Below, piece by piece: positions 57,001 to 64,000 of a DNA stretch of 64,000 bases (its first letter is position 1; the number at the start of each line of letters is the position of its first letter). The DNA comes from JAKFEE01 sp036675815 (GTDB lineage Bacteria > Pseudomonadota > Alphaproteobacteria > Rhodospirillales > Magnetospirillaceae), in assembly GCA_036675815.1 (NCBI GenBank), contig JAKFEE010000021.1:248001-312000 (forward strand), in the 5' to 3' direction. A program made the translations under genes and the position numbers. Below the pieces are notes generated by a model, which saw only the letters and a list, made by a program, of their open reading frames with translations, had not been told where the DNA came from and did not search any database.

Positions 57001-58529
57001 AGCGGCGTGTCGTCGCCCATGCTGCCCACCGCCTCCTTGCCGTCCTCGACCATGGGATGGAGGATCAGCTCGAGGTCTTCCATGCTGAGGCCATAGGCCA
57101 GCTGTCGCCGGCGCAGATCCTCGACGGCAAGTTCGGCCGGCTCGCGCACGTCGGCGCGGATCAGGCTGTCGAGCTCGGTGATGCGCTTGACCCATTCGCC
57201 GTAGGGCTGCGCCGAGGCCAGCTTGTCCTTGATCTCGCGGTCGCGGAAGAACTGGCCGGATTTGAGGTCGACGGCAATCATCTGGCCGGGGCCCACACGG
57301 CCCTTCTCGACCACCACACTGTCGCTCACCTTGATCATGCCGGCCTCGGAACCGATGATCAGCAGGCCATTCGCGGTGACGGTGTAGCGCATCGGCCGCA
57401 GGCCGTTGCGGTCCATGCCGGCCACCACCCAGCGCCCGTCGGTGGCGCATAGGGCGGCCGGGCCGTCCCACGGCTCCATGACGCAGTTGGCGTAGGAGAC
57501 GAACTCGCGGTGCGCCTTGGGCATGGTGACGTTCTGCGTCACCGATTCCGGCACCAGCATCGCCTTGACCATCGGCGCGATGCGCCCGGCCCGCACCAGC
57601 ACCTCGAACACGTTGTCGAGCGCCGCCGAGTCCGAGCCGCTCGGCTGGATCACCGGCTTGACGTCCTCGACCCGTTCGCCGAAGACCTCATGCGCCATGC
57701 GCGTCTCGTGCGACTTCATCCAGTTGACGTTGCCGGGCAAGGTGTTGATCTCGCCGTTGTGGGCCAGCATGCGGAAGGGCTGCGCCAGTCGCCAGGTGGG
57801 GAAGGTGTTGGTGGAATAGCGCTGGTGGTAGATGGCGAAGGTCGAGACGAAGCGCTCGTCCTTGAGGTCCGGATAGAATGAATCGAGCTGCTCGGCCAGG
57901 AACATGCCCTTGTAGATGATCGAGCGGCAGGACAGCGAGCAGATGTAGAACTCGGTGATGTGCTCGCCCAAGACCCGCTTTTCGATGCGGCGGCGGATGA
58001 CGTAGAGGTCGGTCTCGAACTGCGCCTCGGGGGTGCGCTTCGAGTTGGCGACCATGATCTGCTCGATCTCGGGCCGGGTGGCGTTGGCCTTCTCGCCGAT
58101 CACCGTGACGTCGACCGGCACCTGGCGCCAGCCGTAGATCTGATAGCCGAAGGCCAGGATCTCGGTCTCGACGATCGAGCGGCAGCGCTCCTGGGCGCCG
58201 AGATCGGTCTTGGGCAGGAAGATCATGCCCACCGCCAGCCGCCCGGCCACCGGCTCGTGGCCGGTATGACGGATGTGTTCCTTGAAGAAGTCCTGGGGGA
58301 TTTCGACGTGGATGCCGGCGCCGTCGCCGGTCTTGCCATCGGCATCGACGGCGCCGCGGTGGAACAGGACCTTGAGCGCATCGATGCCGGCGGCGACGAC
58401 TTCGCGGCGCGGCTTGCCGTCGAGGGCGGCGATCAGGCCGACGCCGCAGGCGTCATGCTCGGTCAGATCGATGCCGGCCCGCTCGAGAATGGCGGCGTTC
58501 TTGCGATAGTCTTCGACGAAGTTGCTCAT
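54009..58529 (-). CDS. gltB: Glutamate synthase large subunit GltB
   Basis: NADPH-GOGAT alpha chain, 1506 residues. A 27-residue propeptide precedes catalytic Cys28 (EHDACGVGLIAAL), which hydrolyses glutamine. Then the central domain, the FMN-binding synthase barrel (GLSEVHQVLTLNRLRHRVKL; HVGGTGASPQSSIKHAGLPW), the 3Fe-4S cysteines (CIMVRQCHSNTCPVGV) and a C-terminal beta-helix (GTAVILGKVGANFAAGMTGG). ATG 58529 has AGGAAG upstream; a frame extension to 58574 lies in the repeat and is not used. Downstream of gltD, separated by a composite repeat. Confidence 0.97.
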   Translation of the reverse strand: MSNFVEDYRKNAAILERAGIDLTEHDACGVGLIAALDGKPRREVVAAGIDALKVLFHRGAVDADGKTGDGAGIHVEIPQDFFKEHIRHTGHEPVAGRLAVGMIFLPKTDLGAQERCRSIVETEILAFGYQIYGWRQVPVDVTVIGEKANATRPEIEQIMVANSKRTPEAQFETDLYVIRRRIEKRVLGEHITEFYICSLSCRSIIYKGMFLAEQLDSFYPDLKDERFVSTFAIYHQRYSTNTFPTWRLAQPFRMLAHNGEINTLPGNVNWMKSHETRMAHEVFGERVEDVKPVIQPSGSDSAALDNVFEVLVRAGRIAPMVKAMLVPESVTQNVTMPKAHREFVSYANCVMEPWDGPAALCATDGRWVVAGMDRNGLRPMRYTVTANGLLIIGSEAGMIKVSDSVVVEKGRVGPGQMIAVDLKSGQFFRDREIKDKLASAQPYGEWVKRITELDSLIRADVREPAELAVEDLRRRQLAYGLSMEDLELILHPMVEDGKEAVGSMGDDTPLAVLSDNYRGLHHFFRQSFSQVTNPPIDSLRELRVMSLRTRLGNLGNILDEDETQCDLLQLESPVLSNAEFEAMRNYMGDTAAEIDCTFDPSSEHGLRDALDRVRHEAEDAVRGGCTHLVLSDKNISAHRAAIPMILAAGGVHTHLVRQQLRTFTSLNVRSGECLDVHYFAVLIGVGATTVNPWLAQESIADRHRRGLFGERTLESCVDSYTHAIGQGLLKIMSKMGISVISSYRGGYNMESVGLSRSLVAEFFPGMSSRISGLGLNGIQTRVCELYEKAFAEGVVTLPVGGFYRYRRSGEVHGFEGTLIHTLQQAVNNDSYQTYKRYAEGVRKLPPINLRDLLEIKAAGRVVAIDDVESITEIRKRFLTPGMSMGALSPEAHGTLNIAMNRIGAKSVSGEGGEDPARYKPFPNGDNANSAVKQIASGRFGVTAEYLNMCREIEIKVAQGAKPGEGGQLPGFKVTVEIARLRHATPGVMLISPPPHHDIYSIEDLAQLIYDLKQINPEAKVTVKLVARSGIGTIAAGVAKAKADIILISGHVGGTGASPQSSIKHAGLPWEMGLSEVHQVLTLNRLRHRVKLRTDGGLKTGRDIVIAAMLGAEEFGIGTTSLVALGCIMVRQCHSNTCPVGVTTQDPALRARFTGSPEKVVNLFSFIAEDVREILASLGAKSLNEIIGRSDLLHQVSRGSSHLDDLDLNSILAQADSGGFPRHCAMGEKERNEVPETLDAQMILDARPALEEGEKMQLAYNVRNTHRAIGTKLSHKIVRRYGMTGLNPGHITVRLRGTAGQSLGAWAVQGLKLEVFGDANDYVGKGLSGGTIVVRPPVSSPLASNANTIIGNTVLYGATGGKLFAAGQAGERFAVRNSGASAVIEGCGSNGCEYMTGGTAVILGKVGANFAAGMTGGMGFVYDAEGDFEHRVNPEAVIWQRVETEHWAMVLKALVAEHAVETHSRWANGILNDWSRELPKFWQIVPKEMLTRLAHPVSAAEVAKATA

Positions 58530-58554
58530 GGCGGACTTCCTGGATTGCGAACTA

Positions 58555-58705
58555 CAGCAGCACAGAGGCTTCACAGAGAAGCATCCTCTTGCTCGTCACT
58601 CCCGCGACGCGGGAGTCCATTCCTGAGGCCTCCGGACTGGATGCCCGCTTTCGCGGGCATGACGCAAAACCTCTGGGTCTCTGTGCCTTTGTGTCTCTGT
58701 GGTCT
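58555..58705. repeat. Composite MITE-like repeat between gltD and gltB
   Basis: Outer arms CAGCACAGAGGCTTCACAGA and its inverted partner CTCTGTGCCTTTGTGTCTCT flank a family-A REP pair (58594-58664; CACTCCCGCGACGCGGGAGT and GCCCGCTTTCGCGGGCATGA). Same design as 15209-15367. It fills most of the 186-nt gap of the gltD-gltB operon. Confidence 0.75.
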
Positions 58706-58715
58706 GACTTGTCTC

Positions 58716-60161
58716 TTACTCGGCGGCCTGGCGCTGTTGGCCGGCTGCTTTCGCCTCGATCCAACGGTGGATCTGCGCCGCGGCATCGCGGCCGTCGCGG
58801 ATCGCCCACACCACCAGCGAGGCGCCGCGCACGATGTCGCCGGCGGCAAAGACGCCGTCGATGCTGGTCATCTGCGTCTTGTAGTCGATCTGCAAGGTAC
58901 CCCACCGGCTGAGCTGCAGCTCGGGGGCGCCGAAGGCCGTGGGCACGTCTTCGGGATCGAAGCCCAGGGCCTCGATCACCATGTCGGCAGGCAAGGTGAA
59001 GCCCGACCCCTCGATCGGCTTCGGCTGCTGACGGCCGCTGGCGTCGGCGCCGGCCAGGTGCATGCGCACCGCCCGCACGCCGGCGACCGTGCCGTCGCCG
59101 ATCAGCGCCTCGGGGGCGGCCAGCCATTCGAAGGTCACCCCCTCCTCCTCGGCATGCGCTACTTCGCGCTGCGAGCCGGGCATGTTGGCGCGGTCGCGCC
59201 GATAGAGGCAGGTCACCGACGTCGCCCCCTGACGGATGGCGGTGCGCAGGCAGTCCATGGCTGTGTCGCCGCCGCCGATGACGACGACGTTCTTGCCGGC
59301 GGCATCGAGGGTGCCGTCGTCATAGGCGGGCACGGAGTCGCCCAGCCCCTTGCGGTTCGACGCGATCAGGTAATCCAGCGCCTCGTGCACGCCGCCCAGC
59401 CCCGCCCCCGGGCAGGCGAGCTGGCGTGCCTTGTAGACGCCGGTGGCGATCAGCAGCGCGTCGTGCTTGCGGCGCAGATCGCCCAGGCTGGCGTCGCGCC
59501 CCACCGCAAAGCCCGTGTGGAAGTGCACCCCACCCACGGCGAGAAGCTTGGTGCGGCGCTCCACCACCGCCTTGTCCAGCTTGAAATTGGGGATGCCATA
59601 GATCATCAGGCCGCCCATGCGATCGTGGCGATCGTAGACATGCACCTGATAGCCGGCTTGGCGCAGCTGATCGGCCGCCGCCAACCCGGCGGGGCCGCCG
59701 CCGATGATGCCCACGCTTTCGGCGCGCTCGCGCAGCGGCTTCGCCGGCTTGACCCAGCCGTTGGCCCAGGCGGTGTCGGTGATGTAGCGCTCGACCGCAC
59801 CGATGGTGACGGTGCCATGGCGCGACTGCTCCAGCGTGCAGTTGCCTTCGCACAGCCGGTCCTGCGGACAGATGCGGCCGCAGATCTCCGGGAAATTATT
59901 GGTTGCCTGCGACACGGCATAGGCCTCGTCCAGGCGACCCTCGGCCGTCAGCATCAGCCAGTCGGGGATGTTGTTCTGCACCGGGCAATGGATCTGACAA
60001 TAGGGAATGCCGCATTGCTCGCAGCGCGACGCCTGGTCGGCGGCGTTTTCCGGCACGAAGTCGCGGTAGATTTCGCCGAAATCGGCGCGACGGTCATCCG
60101 CCTTGCGCTTGTCGGGCATCTGCTGATCAAGCGTGATGAACTGCAGCATCTTGCGCGGCAT
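58716..60161 (-). CDS. gltD: Glutamate synthase small subunit GltD
   Basis: FAD/NADPH subunit that feeds electrons to GltB. 481 residues. N-terminal 4Fe-4S cysteine clusters (SRCEQCGIPYCQIHCP; CGRICPQDRLCEGNC), first dinucleotide fold VGIIGGGPAGLAAADQL (FAD) and second NVVVIGGGDTAMDCLRTA (NADPH); C-terminal GVFAAGDIVRGASLVVWAI. ATG 60161 with GGAGG upstream. Precedes gltB in the same operon. Confidence 0.97.
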   Translation of the reverse strand: MPRKMLQFITLDQQMPDKRKADDRRADFGEIYRDFVPENAADQASRCEQCGIPYCQIHCPVQNNIPDWLMLTAEGRLDEAYAVSQATNNFPEICGRICPQDRLCEGNCTLEQSRHGTVTIGAVERYITDTAWANGWVKPAKPLRERAESVGIIGGGPAGLAAADQLRQAGYQVHVYDRHDRMGGLMIYGIPNFKLDKAVVERRTKLLAVGGVHFHTGFAVGRDASLGDLRRKHDALLIATGVYKARQLACPGAGLGGVHEALDYLIASNRKGLGDSVPAYDDGTLDAAGKNVVVIGGGDTAMDCLRTAIRQGATSVTCLYRRDRANMPGSQREVAHAEEEGVTFEWLAAPEALIGDGTVAGVRAVRMHLAGADASGRQQPKPIEGSGFTLPADMVIEALGFDPEDVPTAFGAPELQLSRWGTLQIDYKTQMTSIDGVFAAGDIVRGASLVVWAIRDGRDAAAQIHRWIEAKAAGQQRQAAE

Positions 60162-60373
60162 CGGGCTCGCCTCCGGCCGTGATGGATCCTCTGCCCTGGC
60201 GGGCGGCCTCCTCTAAATACGACAGCGGAAGGCGCCGCGCGAGTGAAATTTTGTAGCTAGGTCAAGCAAACTTACCTTTTTTCAGCCTATCGCTGGGAGC
60301 AATCAATCCACCCAATCGGCGGCATCGCATTTTTCGATCACATTGTCCTGTTTTGGTACTGTTTACCGAGGGC

Positions 60374-60400
60374 AAATAAAAAGCGGCGTGGCGCCGCCGC
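60374..60400 (-). terminator. Intrinsic terminator of the NDUFA9-like gene
   Basis: On the minus strand: GCGGCG, loop GCGCCA, CGCCGC, then TTTTTATTT. Stem in plus coordinates 60383-60400, T-run 60374-60382. It lies 19 nt after the stop codon and separates this gene from gltD. Confidence 0.75.
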
Positions 60401-60418
60401 CCTCCACTCCCGCTTACC

Positions 60419-61438
60419 TCAGGGCTGCGGCGGCGGCCGCGTCATCGTCGACTGGCTTTCGATCGGCCTGTGGCGCGACAGATAAGTCGGCACGATCACC
60501 TCGGCGGCGGTCGGCACGATGCCGAGCCGCTCCAGTCCCGGCAGGTTGCCGCTGACCACATTGTCGTGCCTCAGCAGCTTTACCTGGTCGGTGGTCAACA
60601 TCGGATTGGGCAGCAGTTGCAGGACCATCGCCTCGACATGGGCCAGGGGCAGCGGCACCGGCACCAGCAGGCGGCGGCGCTCGGTGACGCGCAACACCAG
60701 CTCCATCACCTCCTTCATCGTATAGATGCGAGGGCCGCCAAGTTCGTAGGTATGGCCGGCGCGGGCGGGGCTGCGCAGGCACTCCATGATGGCGTCGGCA
60801 ACGTCGCCGACATAGACCGGCTGGAAACGGGGGCCGCCGCTGCCGAACGGCTCGAACACATGGCGGCCGTCGACCTTGCGCAGCCGCAAGGCGTCGCCGC
60901 TGACCACGGGCAGGGCCGGCGACACCCGCGCCATCTTGGCAAAGCGATTGAAAAAGCTGTCTTCCGGGCCAAAGATGACGCTGGGGCGGAATATCGTCGC
61001 CGCGGTGAAGGCAGCGCCGACCGCTTGTTCGCCCTCGGCCTTGGTCCGGGCGTAGAGCGACGGCGAGGCCGGATCAGCGCCCAACGCCGAGATGTGCACC
61101 AGAGTGGTGACGCCGGCCTGCTGGGCGGCCGCCGCCACATTTCGGGCGCCATCGACGTGGACGCGGTGGAAGGCGCCGCGCCGCCGCTCGTAGAGGATGC
61201 CGACCAGATTGACCACCGCCTCGGCGTCGCGCACCGCCGCCCGCACCGTCTCGTCGCGGCCGATGTCGGCAAATACCGGGACGATCTGGCCCATATGGCC
61301 GAAGGTGGTCAGGAACTGGGCGCCTTCGGGGTCGCGCACCGCCACGCGCACCGTCCATCCCTCGGCCGCCAGCCGCCGGACCAGATGGCGACCGATGAAC
61401 CCCGACCCACCGAAGACCGTGACCAGCCGACGTGCCAT
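60419..61438 (-). CDS. NDUFA9-like NAD(P)-binding protein (complex I accessory family)
   Basis: 339 residues, atypical short-chain dehydrogenase. Nucleotide motif VTVFGGSGFIGRHLVRRL; later VNLVGILYERR, HISALGADPASPSLYARTKA with the usual Tyr-x-x-x-Lys, and RPSVIFGPEDSFFNRF, all typical of the alphaproteobacterial relatives of mitochondrial NDUFA9. The hydrophobic segment LLVPVPLPLAHVEAMVLQLL is characteristic. No complex I genes are near. ATG 61438. Confidence 0.85.
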   Translation of the reverse strand: MARRLVTVFGGSGFIGRHLVRRLAAEGWTVRVAVRDPEGAQFLTTFGHMGQIVPVFADIGRDETVRAAVRDAEAVVNLVGILYERRRGAFHRVHVDGARNVAAAAQQAGVTTLVHISALGADPASPSLYARTKAEGEQAVGAAFTAATIFRPSVIFGPEDSFFNRFAKMARVSPALPVVSGDALRLRKVDGRHVFEPFGSGGPRFQPVYVGDVADAIMECLRSPARAGHTYELGGPRIYTMKEVMELVLRVTERRRLLVPVPLPLAHVEAMVLQLLPNPMLTTDQVKLLRHDNVVSGNLPGLERLGIVPTAAEVIVPTYLSRHRPIESQSTMTRPPPQP

Positions 61439-61551
61439 CGCAGCCCCCTGTCAGAGCGAGTTTCCGCCGCGCCCAAGCGTAGATTAGCGCCCGCCCCCCG
61501 GCAACGTGCAATCGCGGCGCCACCCCGAAGAAAACCTTTTGAAAAAAGCCG

Positions 61552-61580
61552 TTGACACCAAGGGGGCGCCAGAGTATCCC
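61552..61580 (+). promoter_or_regulatory. Promoter of tRNA-Leu
   Basis: Perfect -35 TTGACA (61552-61557), exactly 17 nt, TATCCC (61575-61580); start near 61587, 34 nt before the mature 5' end. Confidence 0.55.
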
Positions 61581-61620
61581 TCCCGACCTCGGCAGACGCC
61601 GAGCCGCGGGTGGTTCCCGC

Positions 61621-61707
61621 GCCCAGGTGGCGGAATTGGTAGACGCGCTAGATTCAGGTTCTAGTGGCCGCAAGGTCGTGGAAGTTCGAGTCTTCTCCTG
61701 GGCACCA
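61621..61707 (+). tRNA. tRNA-Leu (anticodon CAG)
   Basis: 87 nt with the 3' CCA encoded. Acceptor GCCCAGG pairs with CCTGGGC; D-arm region GGAATTGGTAGACGC; anticodon stem CTAGA / TCTAG around loop TTCAGGT (anticodon CAG); long variable arm typical of a class II tRNA; T-arm GTTCGAGTC. Reads CUG codons, very frequent in this window. Confidence 0.97.
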
Positions 61708-61805
61708 TCCTTTCCTGCTTGACCGGCCCACAGCCCAAACGGCGTGTGTGGCCGGTCAGCCGCGGCGCCACCGGCGGCGGCACCATCAGCAAGAGAAGAG
61801 CGGAC

Positions 61806-62417
61806 ATGACCACCACCGTCCACCGCGGCGACCTGCCGCCCGGCCTGTCCTTCGGACCCGTCGTTGCCATCGACACCGAAACCATGGGGCTGTCGCTGCA
61901 GCGCGACCGCCTTTGTGTGGTGCAGCTGTCGTCCGGCGACGGCACCGCCCATGTGGTGCATCTGCCCGATGGTCGCTATGACGCGCCCAATCTCAAGGCC
62001 CTCCTCGCCGATCCGACGGTAACCAAGCTGTTTCACTTCGCGCGGTTCGACTTGGCGATGATCCGCCGCCATCTCGGCGTGGTTTGCGCCCCGGTCTACT
62101 GCACAAAGATCGCCTCGCGTCTCACCCGCACCAACACCGACCGCCATGGCCTCAAGGACCTGTGCCGCGACCTGCTGGGTGTGGAACTGTCGAAACAGCA
62201 GCAAACCTCCGACTGGGGGACCGAACGGCTTTCGGCCGAACAGGTGGCATACGCCGCCTCCGACGTGCTGCACCTCCACGCACTCAAGGCGCGGCTCGAC
62301 GCCCTTCTCGATCGCGAAGGCCGGCGCGACCTGGCCGAAGCCTGCTTCCGGTTCCTCCCCGATCGCGCCGCACTCGACCTTGCCGGGTGGGAACACGAAG
62401 ACATCTTCACCCATTGA
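61806..62417 (+). CDS. Ribonuclease D-like 3'-5' exonuclease
   Basis: 203 residues, the short form holding only the DEDDy catalytic domain without HRDC domains. Exo I VVAIDTETMGLSL (Asp, Glu), Exo II LFHFARFDLAMIRRH (Asp), Exo III YAASDVLHLHALK (Asp with the Tyr four before it). Involved in RNA 3' processing. ATG 61806. Directly downstream of the tRNA-Leu gene. Confidence 0.9.
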   Translation: MTTTVHRGDLPPGLSFGPVVAIDTETMGLSLQRDRLCVVQLSSGDGTAHVVHLPDGRYDAPNLKALLADPTVTKLFHFARFDLAMIRRHLGVVCAPVYCTKIASRLTRTNTDRHGLKDLCRDLLGVELSKQQQTSDWGTERLSAEQVAYAASDVLHLHALKARLDALLDREGRRDLAEACFRFLPDRAALDLAGWEHEDIFTH

Positions 62418-62496
62418 TCACCGGCACAGTGGTTGCATCGGCAGGCGCCGACGGCGCATACTGCGGCGCAGCACCGGCCCCGGCATCGAGGACCAT

Positions 62497-63480
62497 GTGA
62501 GCAAGCGGGAGATCATCACGTCGCATGAGGAGGCGGGCCTGGCATCCGGGCGGCGTGTCCTGCGCATCGAGGCCGAGGCGCTGGACACCCTGGCCCAGGC
62601 CCTCGACGGCTCGTTTACGTCCGCGCTCGATCTGCTGATCGCGGTCACGGGGCGGGTGGTGGTGACCGGCATCGGCAAGAGCGGTCACGTGGCGCGAAAG
62701 ATCGCCGCCACCTTGGCCTCGACCGGCACCCCCGCCTTCTTTGTCCATCCGGCCGAAGCCAGCCACGGCGATCTTGGCATGGTGACCGAACAGGACGCCA
62801 TCCTGGCGCTGTCGAATTCCGGCGAGACCGCCGAGCTGGGCGATGTCGTCGCCTATAGCCGGCGGTTCGGCATTCCGCTGGTGGCCATGACCAGCCGTGC
62901 CGACAGCTCCCTCGCCCAGACCGCCGACGTCGCTTTGGTGCTGCCGCCCGCCGCCGAAGCCTGCCCGATCGGCCTGGCGCCGACGACGTCGACGACCCTG
63001 ATGCTGGCCCTCGGCGATGCCCTGGCCGTCGCATTGCTCGAGCGCCGCGGGTTCTCGGCGGCCGAGTTCCGCGTCTTCCATCCGGGGGGGCAACTGGGCC
63101 GGCGGTTGCTCAAGGTCGCCGACCTGATGCACGGCGGCGACGCCGTGCCCGTGGTGCCGGCGACGATGCCGATGGGGGAGGCTTTGCTCATCATCACCGC
63201 CAAGAGCTTCGGTTGCGTCGGAGTTGTCGATGCGGGCGGCAAGCTGGCCGGCGTCGTCACCGACGGCGATCTGCGGCGCCACCTCGCCCCGAGCCTGTTG
63301 CAGATGACCACCGGCGACGTGATGACGGCCCACCCGAAGACGGTGCCGCCGAATCTGTTGGCCGTCGAGGCCCTGGCGATGATGAATGCCTGCGCCATCA
63401 CCAGCCTATTCGTCGTCGAGGATGAGGTCCCGGTGGGCATTCTCCATATTCATGACTGCCTACGTGCGAGGCTGATGTGA
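62497..63480 (+). CDS. kdsD: Arabinose-5-phosphate isomerase KdsD (KpsF)
   Basis: Makes D-arabinose 5-phosphate for Kdo in lipopolysaccharide. 327 residues. SIS domain with VVVTGIGKSGHVARKIAATL, HPAEASHGDLGM and LSNSGETAELGD; then two CBS domains (ADLMHGGDAVPVVP; TTGDVMTAHPKTVP). Start GTG 62497; upstream codons in frame overlap the exonuclease gene. Its stop overlaps lptC (GTGA), giving the known kdsD-lptC order. Confidence 0.95.
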   Translation: MSKREIITSHEEAGLASGRRVLRIEAEALDTLAQALDGSFTSALDLLIAVTGRVVVTGIGKSGHVARKIAATLASTGTPAFFVHPAEASHGDLGMVTEQDAILALSNSGETAELGDVVAYSRRFGIPLVAMTSRADSSLAQTADVALVLPPAAEACPIGLAPTTSTTLMLALGDALAVALLERRGFSAAEFRVFHPGGQLGRRLLKVADLMHGGDAVPVVPATMPMGEALLIITAKSFGCVGVVDAGGKLAGVVTDGDLRRHLAPSLLQMTTGDVMTAHPKTVPPNLLAVEALAMMNACAITSLFVVEDEVPVGILHIHDCLRARLM

Positions 63481-64000
63481 GCGGCAGTGCGGTGAGCGGA
63501 GAGGATTATCGGCCACAACGGCCCGGCGCTGGACGGCGTGCCGCGTCGGTGCACCACTACACCCGCTACGTCGCGATCATGCGGCGGCTGCTGCCGGCGG
63601 TCGCCGTCGTGCTGGTGGCCATCATCGTCAGTTGGCCGCAGCTTCTGCCCGACAACCGGGTCCAGGTGGGCTACAGCGACGAAGACTTGGCCGACATGGG
63701 TCGCCACAGCCTGTCGATGGTCAACCCGCGCTACTATGGCGTCGACGGCCAGATGCGCCCCTACAGCATCTTCGCCGAGGCGGCCAAGCAGTCGCCGGGC
63801 CAGATCATCAACCTCGATCAGCCGCGCGCCGACATGAAACTGAAGGACGGCGGTAACGTCCTCTTGGATGCGCGCCATGGCACCTATCAGCAGGAGGAGC
63901 AGCGGCTGCAGCTGCGCGGCGACGTCAATCTGTCCCAGGACTCCGGTTACGAGATCCATACCCAGTCGGCGACGATCGACCTTATGGCAGGTACGGCCGA
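63477..64000 (+). CDS. lptC: LPS export protein LptC, 3' end cut by window edge
   Basis: 174 codons are visible from GTG 63477, open to the window edge. A cytoplasmic basic N-terminus (DYRPQRPGAGRRAASVHHYT) is followed by one membrane span (LLPAVAVVLVAIIVSWPQLL) and the start of the periplasmic LptC/OstA-type beta-jellyroll (MVNPRYYGVDGQMRPYSIFA, then VLLDARHGTYQQEEQRLQLR). Together with kdsD it opens the conserved kdsD-lptC-lptA block. Bridges LPS between LptBFG and LptA. Confidence 0.92.
   Translation, partial: MSGSAVSGEDYRPQRPGAGRRAASVHHYTRYVAIMRRLLPAVAVVLVAIIVSWPQLLPDNRVQVGYSDEDLADMGRHSLSMVNPRYYGVDGQMRPYSIFAEAAKQSPGQIINLDQPRADMKLKDGGNVLLDARHGTYQQEEQRLQLRGDVNLSQDSGYEIHTQSATIDLMAGTA

Noticed and set aside
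54048..60182. 664- and 740-residue open frames opposite gltB and gltD
   Set aside because: Shadows of glutamate synthase genes; the second runs through a non-coding repeat, showing that it is only a chance open frame.

Overview
This is a GC-rich chromosomal window whose gene content and order point to an alphaproteobacterium of the Rhodospirillales type. The evidence is the bamD-recN-ligA block, the rpmH-rnpA-yidD-yidC-engB-argB block, a PhaR-controlled polyhydroxybutyrate (PHB) locus, metX-metW, and small alphaproteobacterial families (TIGR02300/FYDLN, DUF1127, DUF2125). Species cannot be fixed from the sequence alone. No phage, insertion sequence, CRISPR array or rRNA was seen.

Layout. 1-5.8 kb: bamD (signal peptide outside the window), recN and ligA, with two toxin-antitoxin loci (intact mazEF, frameshifted vapBC) lodged between recN and ligA. 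5.9-13 kb: a TPR-like protein, Xaa-Pro aminopeptidase, a DUF1127 protein, prmA and a UvrD/PcrA helicase. 13.3-18.9 kb: a methionine operon with an ArsR-type regulator fused to a methyltransferase, metF and metH, and a palindromic operator just before it. 18.9-21.6 kb: a small accessory island flanked by palindromic repeats (a coiled-coil gene pair, parD with a decayed parE, a Sel1-repeat protein). 21.6-26.5 kb: a DinG-type helicase, TerB-like, ChaC-like and DUF2125 proteins. 26.5-31.6 kb: chorismate mutase, hisC and tyrC on the minus strand, divergent from metX-metW. 31.7-36.3 kb: a methyltransferase, gloB, and an sdhB-sdhC-sdhD cluster that has no sdhA, then an M48 lipoprotein protease. 36.4-40.2 kb: the queuosine operon queA-tgt-queF-queG. 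40.2-45.3 kb: an XRE regulator, phaR, a small protein gene overlapping a PhaC-like gene, phaA and phaB. 45.4-51.1 kb: the TIGR02300 gene, a dihaem peroxidase, and argB-engB-yidC-yidD-rnpA-rpmH. 51.2-54 kb: a YqaA/DedA membrane protein, dsbB, coq7 and a glutathione transferase. 54-61.4 kb: gltB, gltD and an NDUFA9-like protein. 61.6-64 kb: tRNA-Leu(CAG), a ribonuclease D-like exonuclease, kdsD, and the start of lptC.

Genes that work together: metX/metW make and process acyl-homoserine while metF/metH close the methylation cycle. phaA, phaB and the PhaC-like enzyme form the PHB pathway under PhaR. queA, tgt, queF and queG make queuosine in tRNA. kdsD and lptC begin the Kdo/LPS-export block. rpmH to engB serve translation and membrane insertion. 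Two families of REP-like palindromes and one composite MITE-like repeat fill most of the larger intergenic gaps.

The items most worth a second look are: the ~218-nt out-of-frame overlap of a small protein gene with the PhaC-like gene behind a leaderless-type promoter; three promoters whose -10 box ends exactly 6 nt before the ATG; the regulator-methyltransferase fusion with its operator; sdhBCD without sdhA; the decaying toxin genes; and the composite repeat inserted inside both the metF-metH and gltD-gltB operons.
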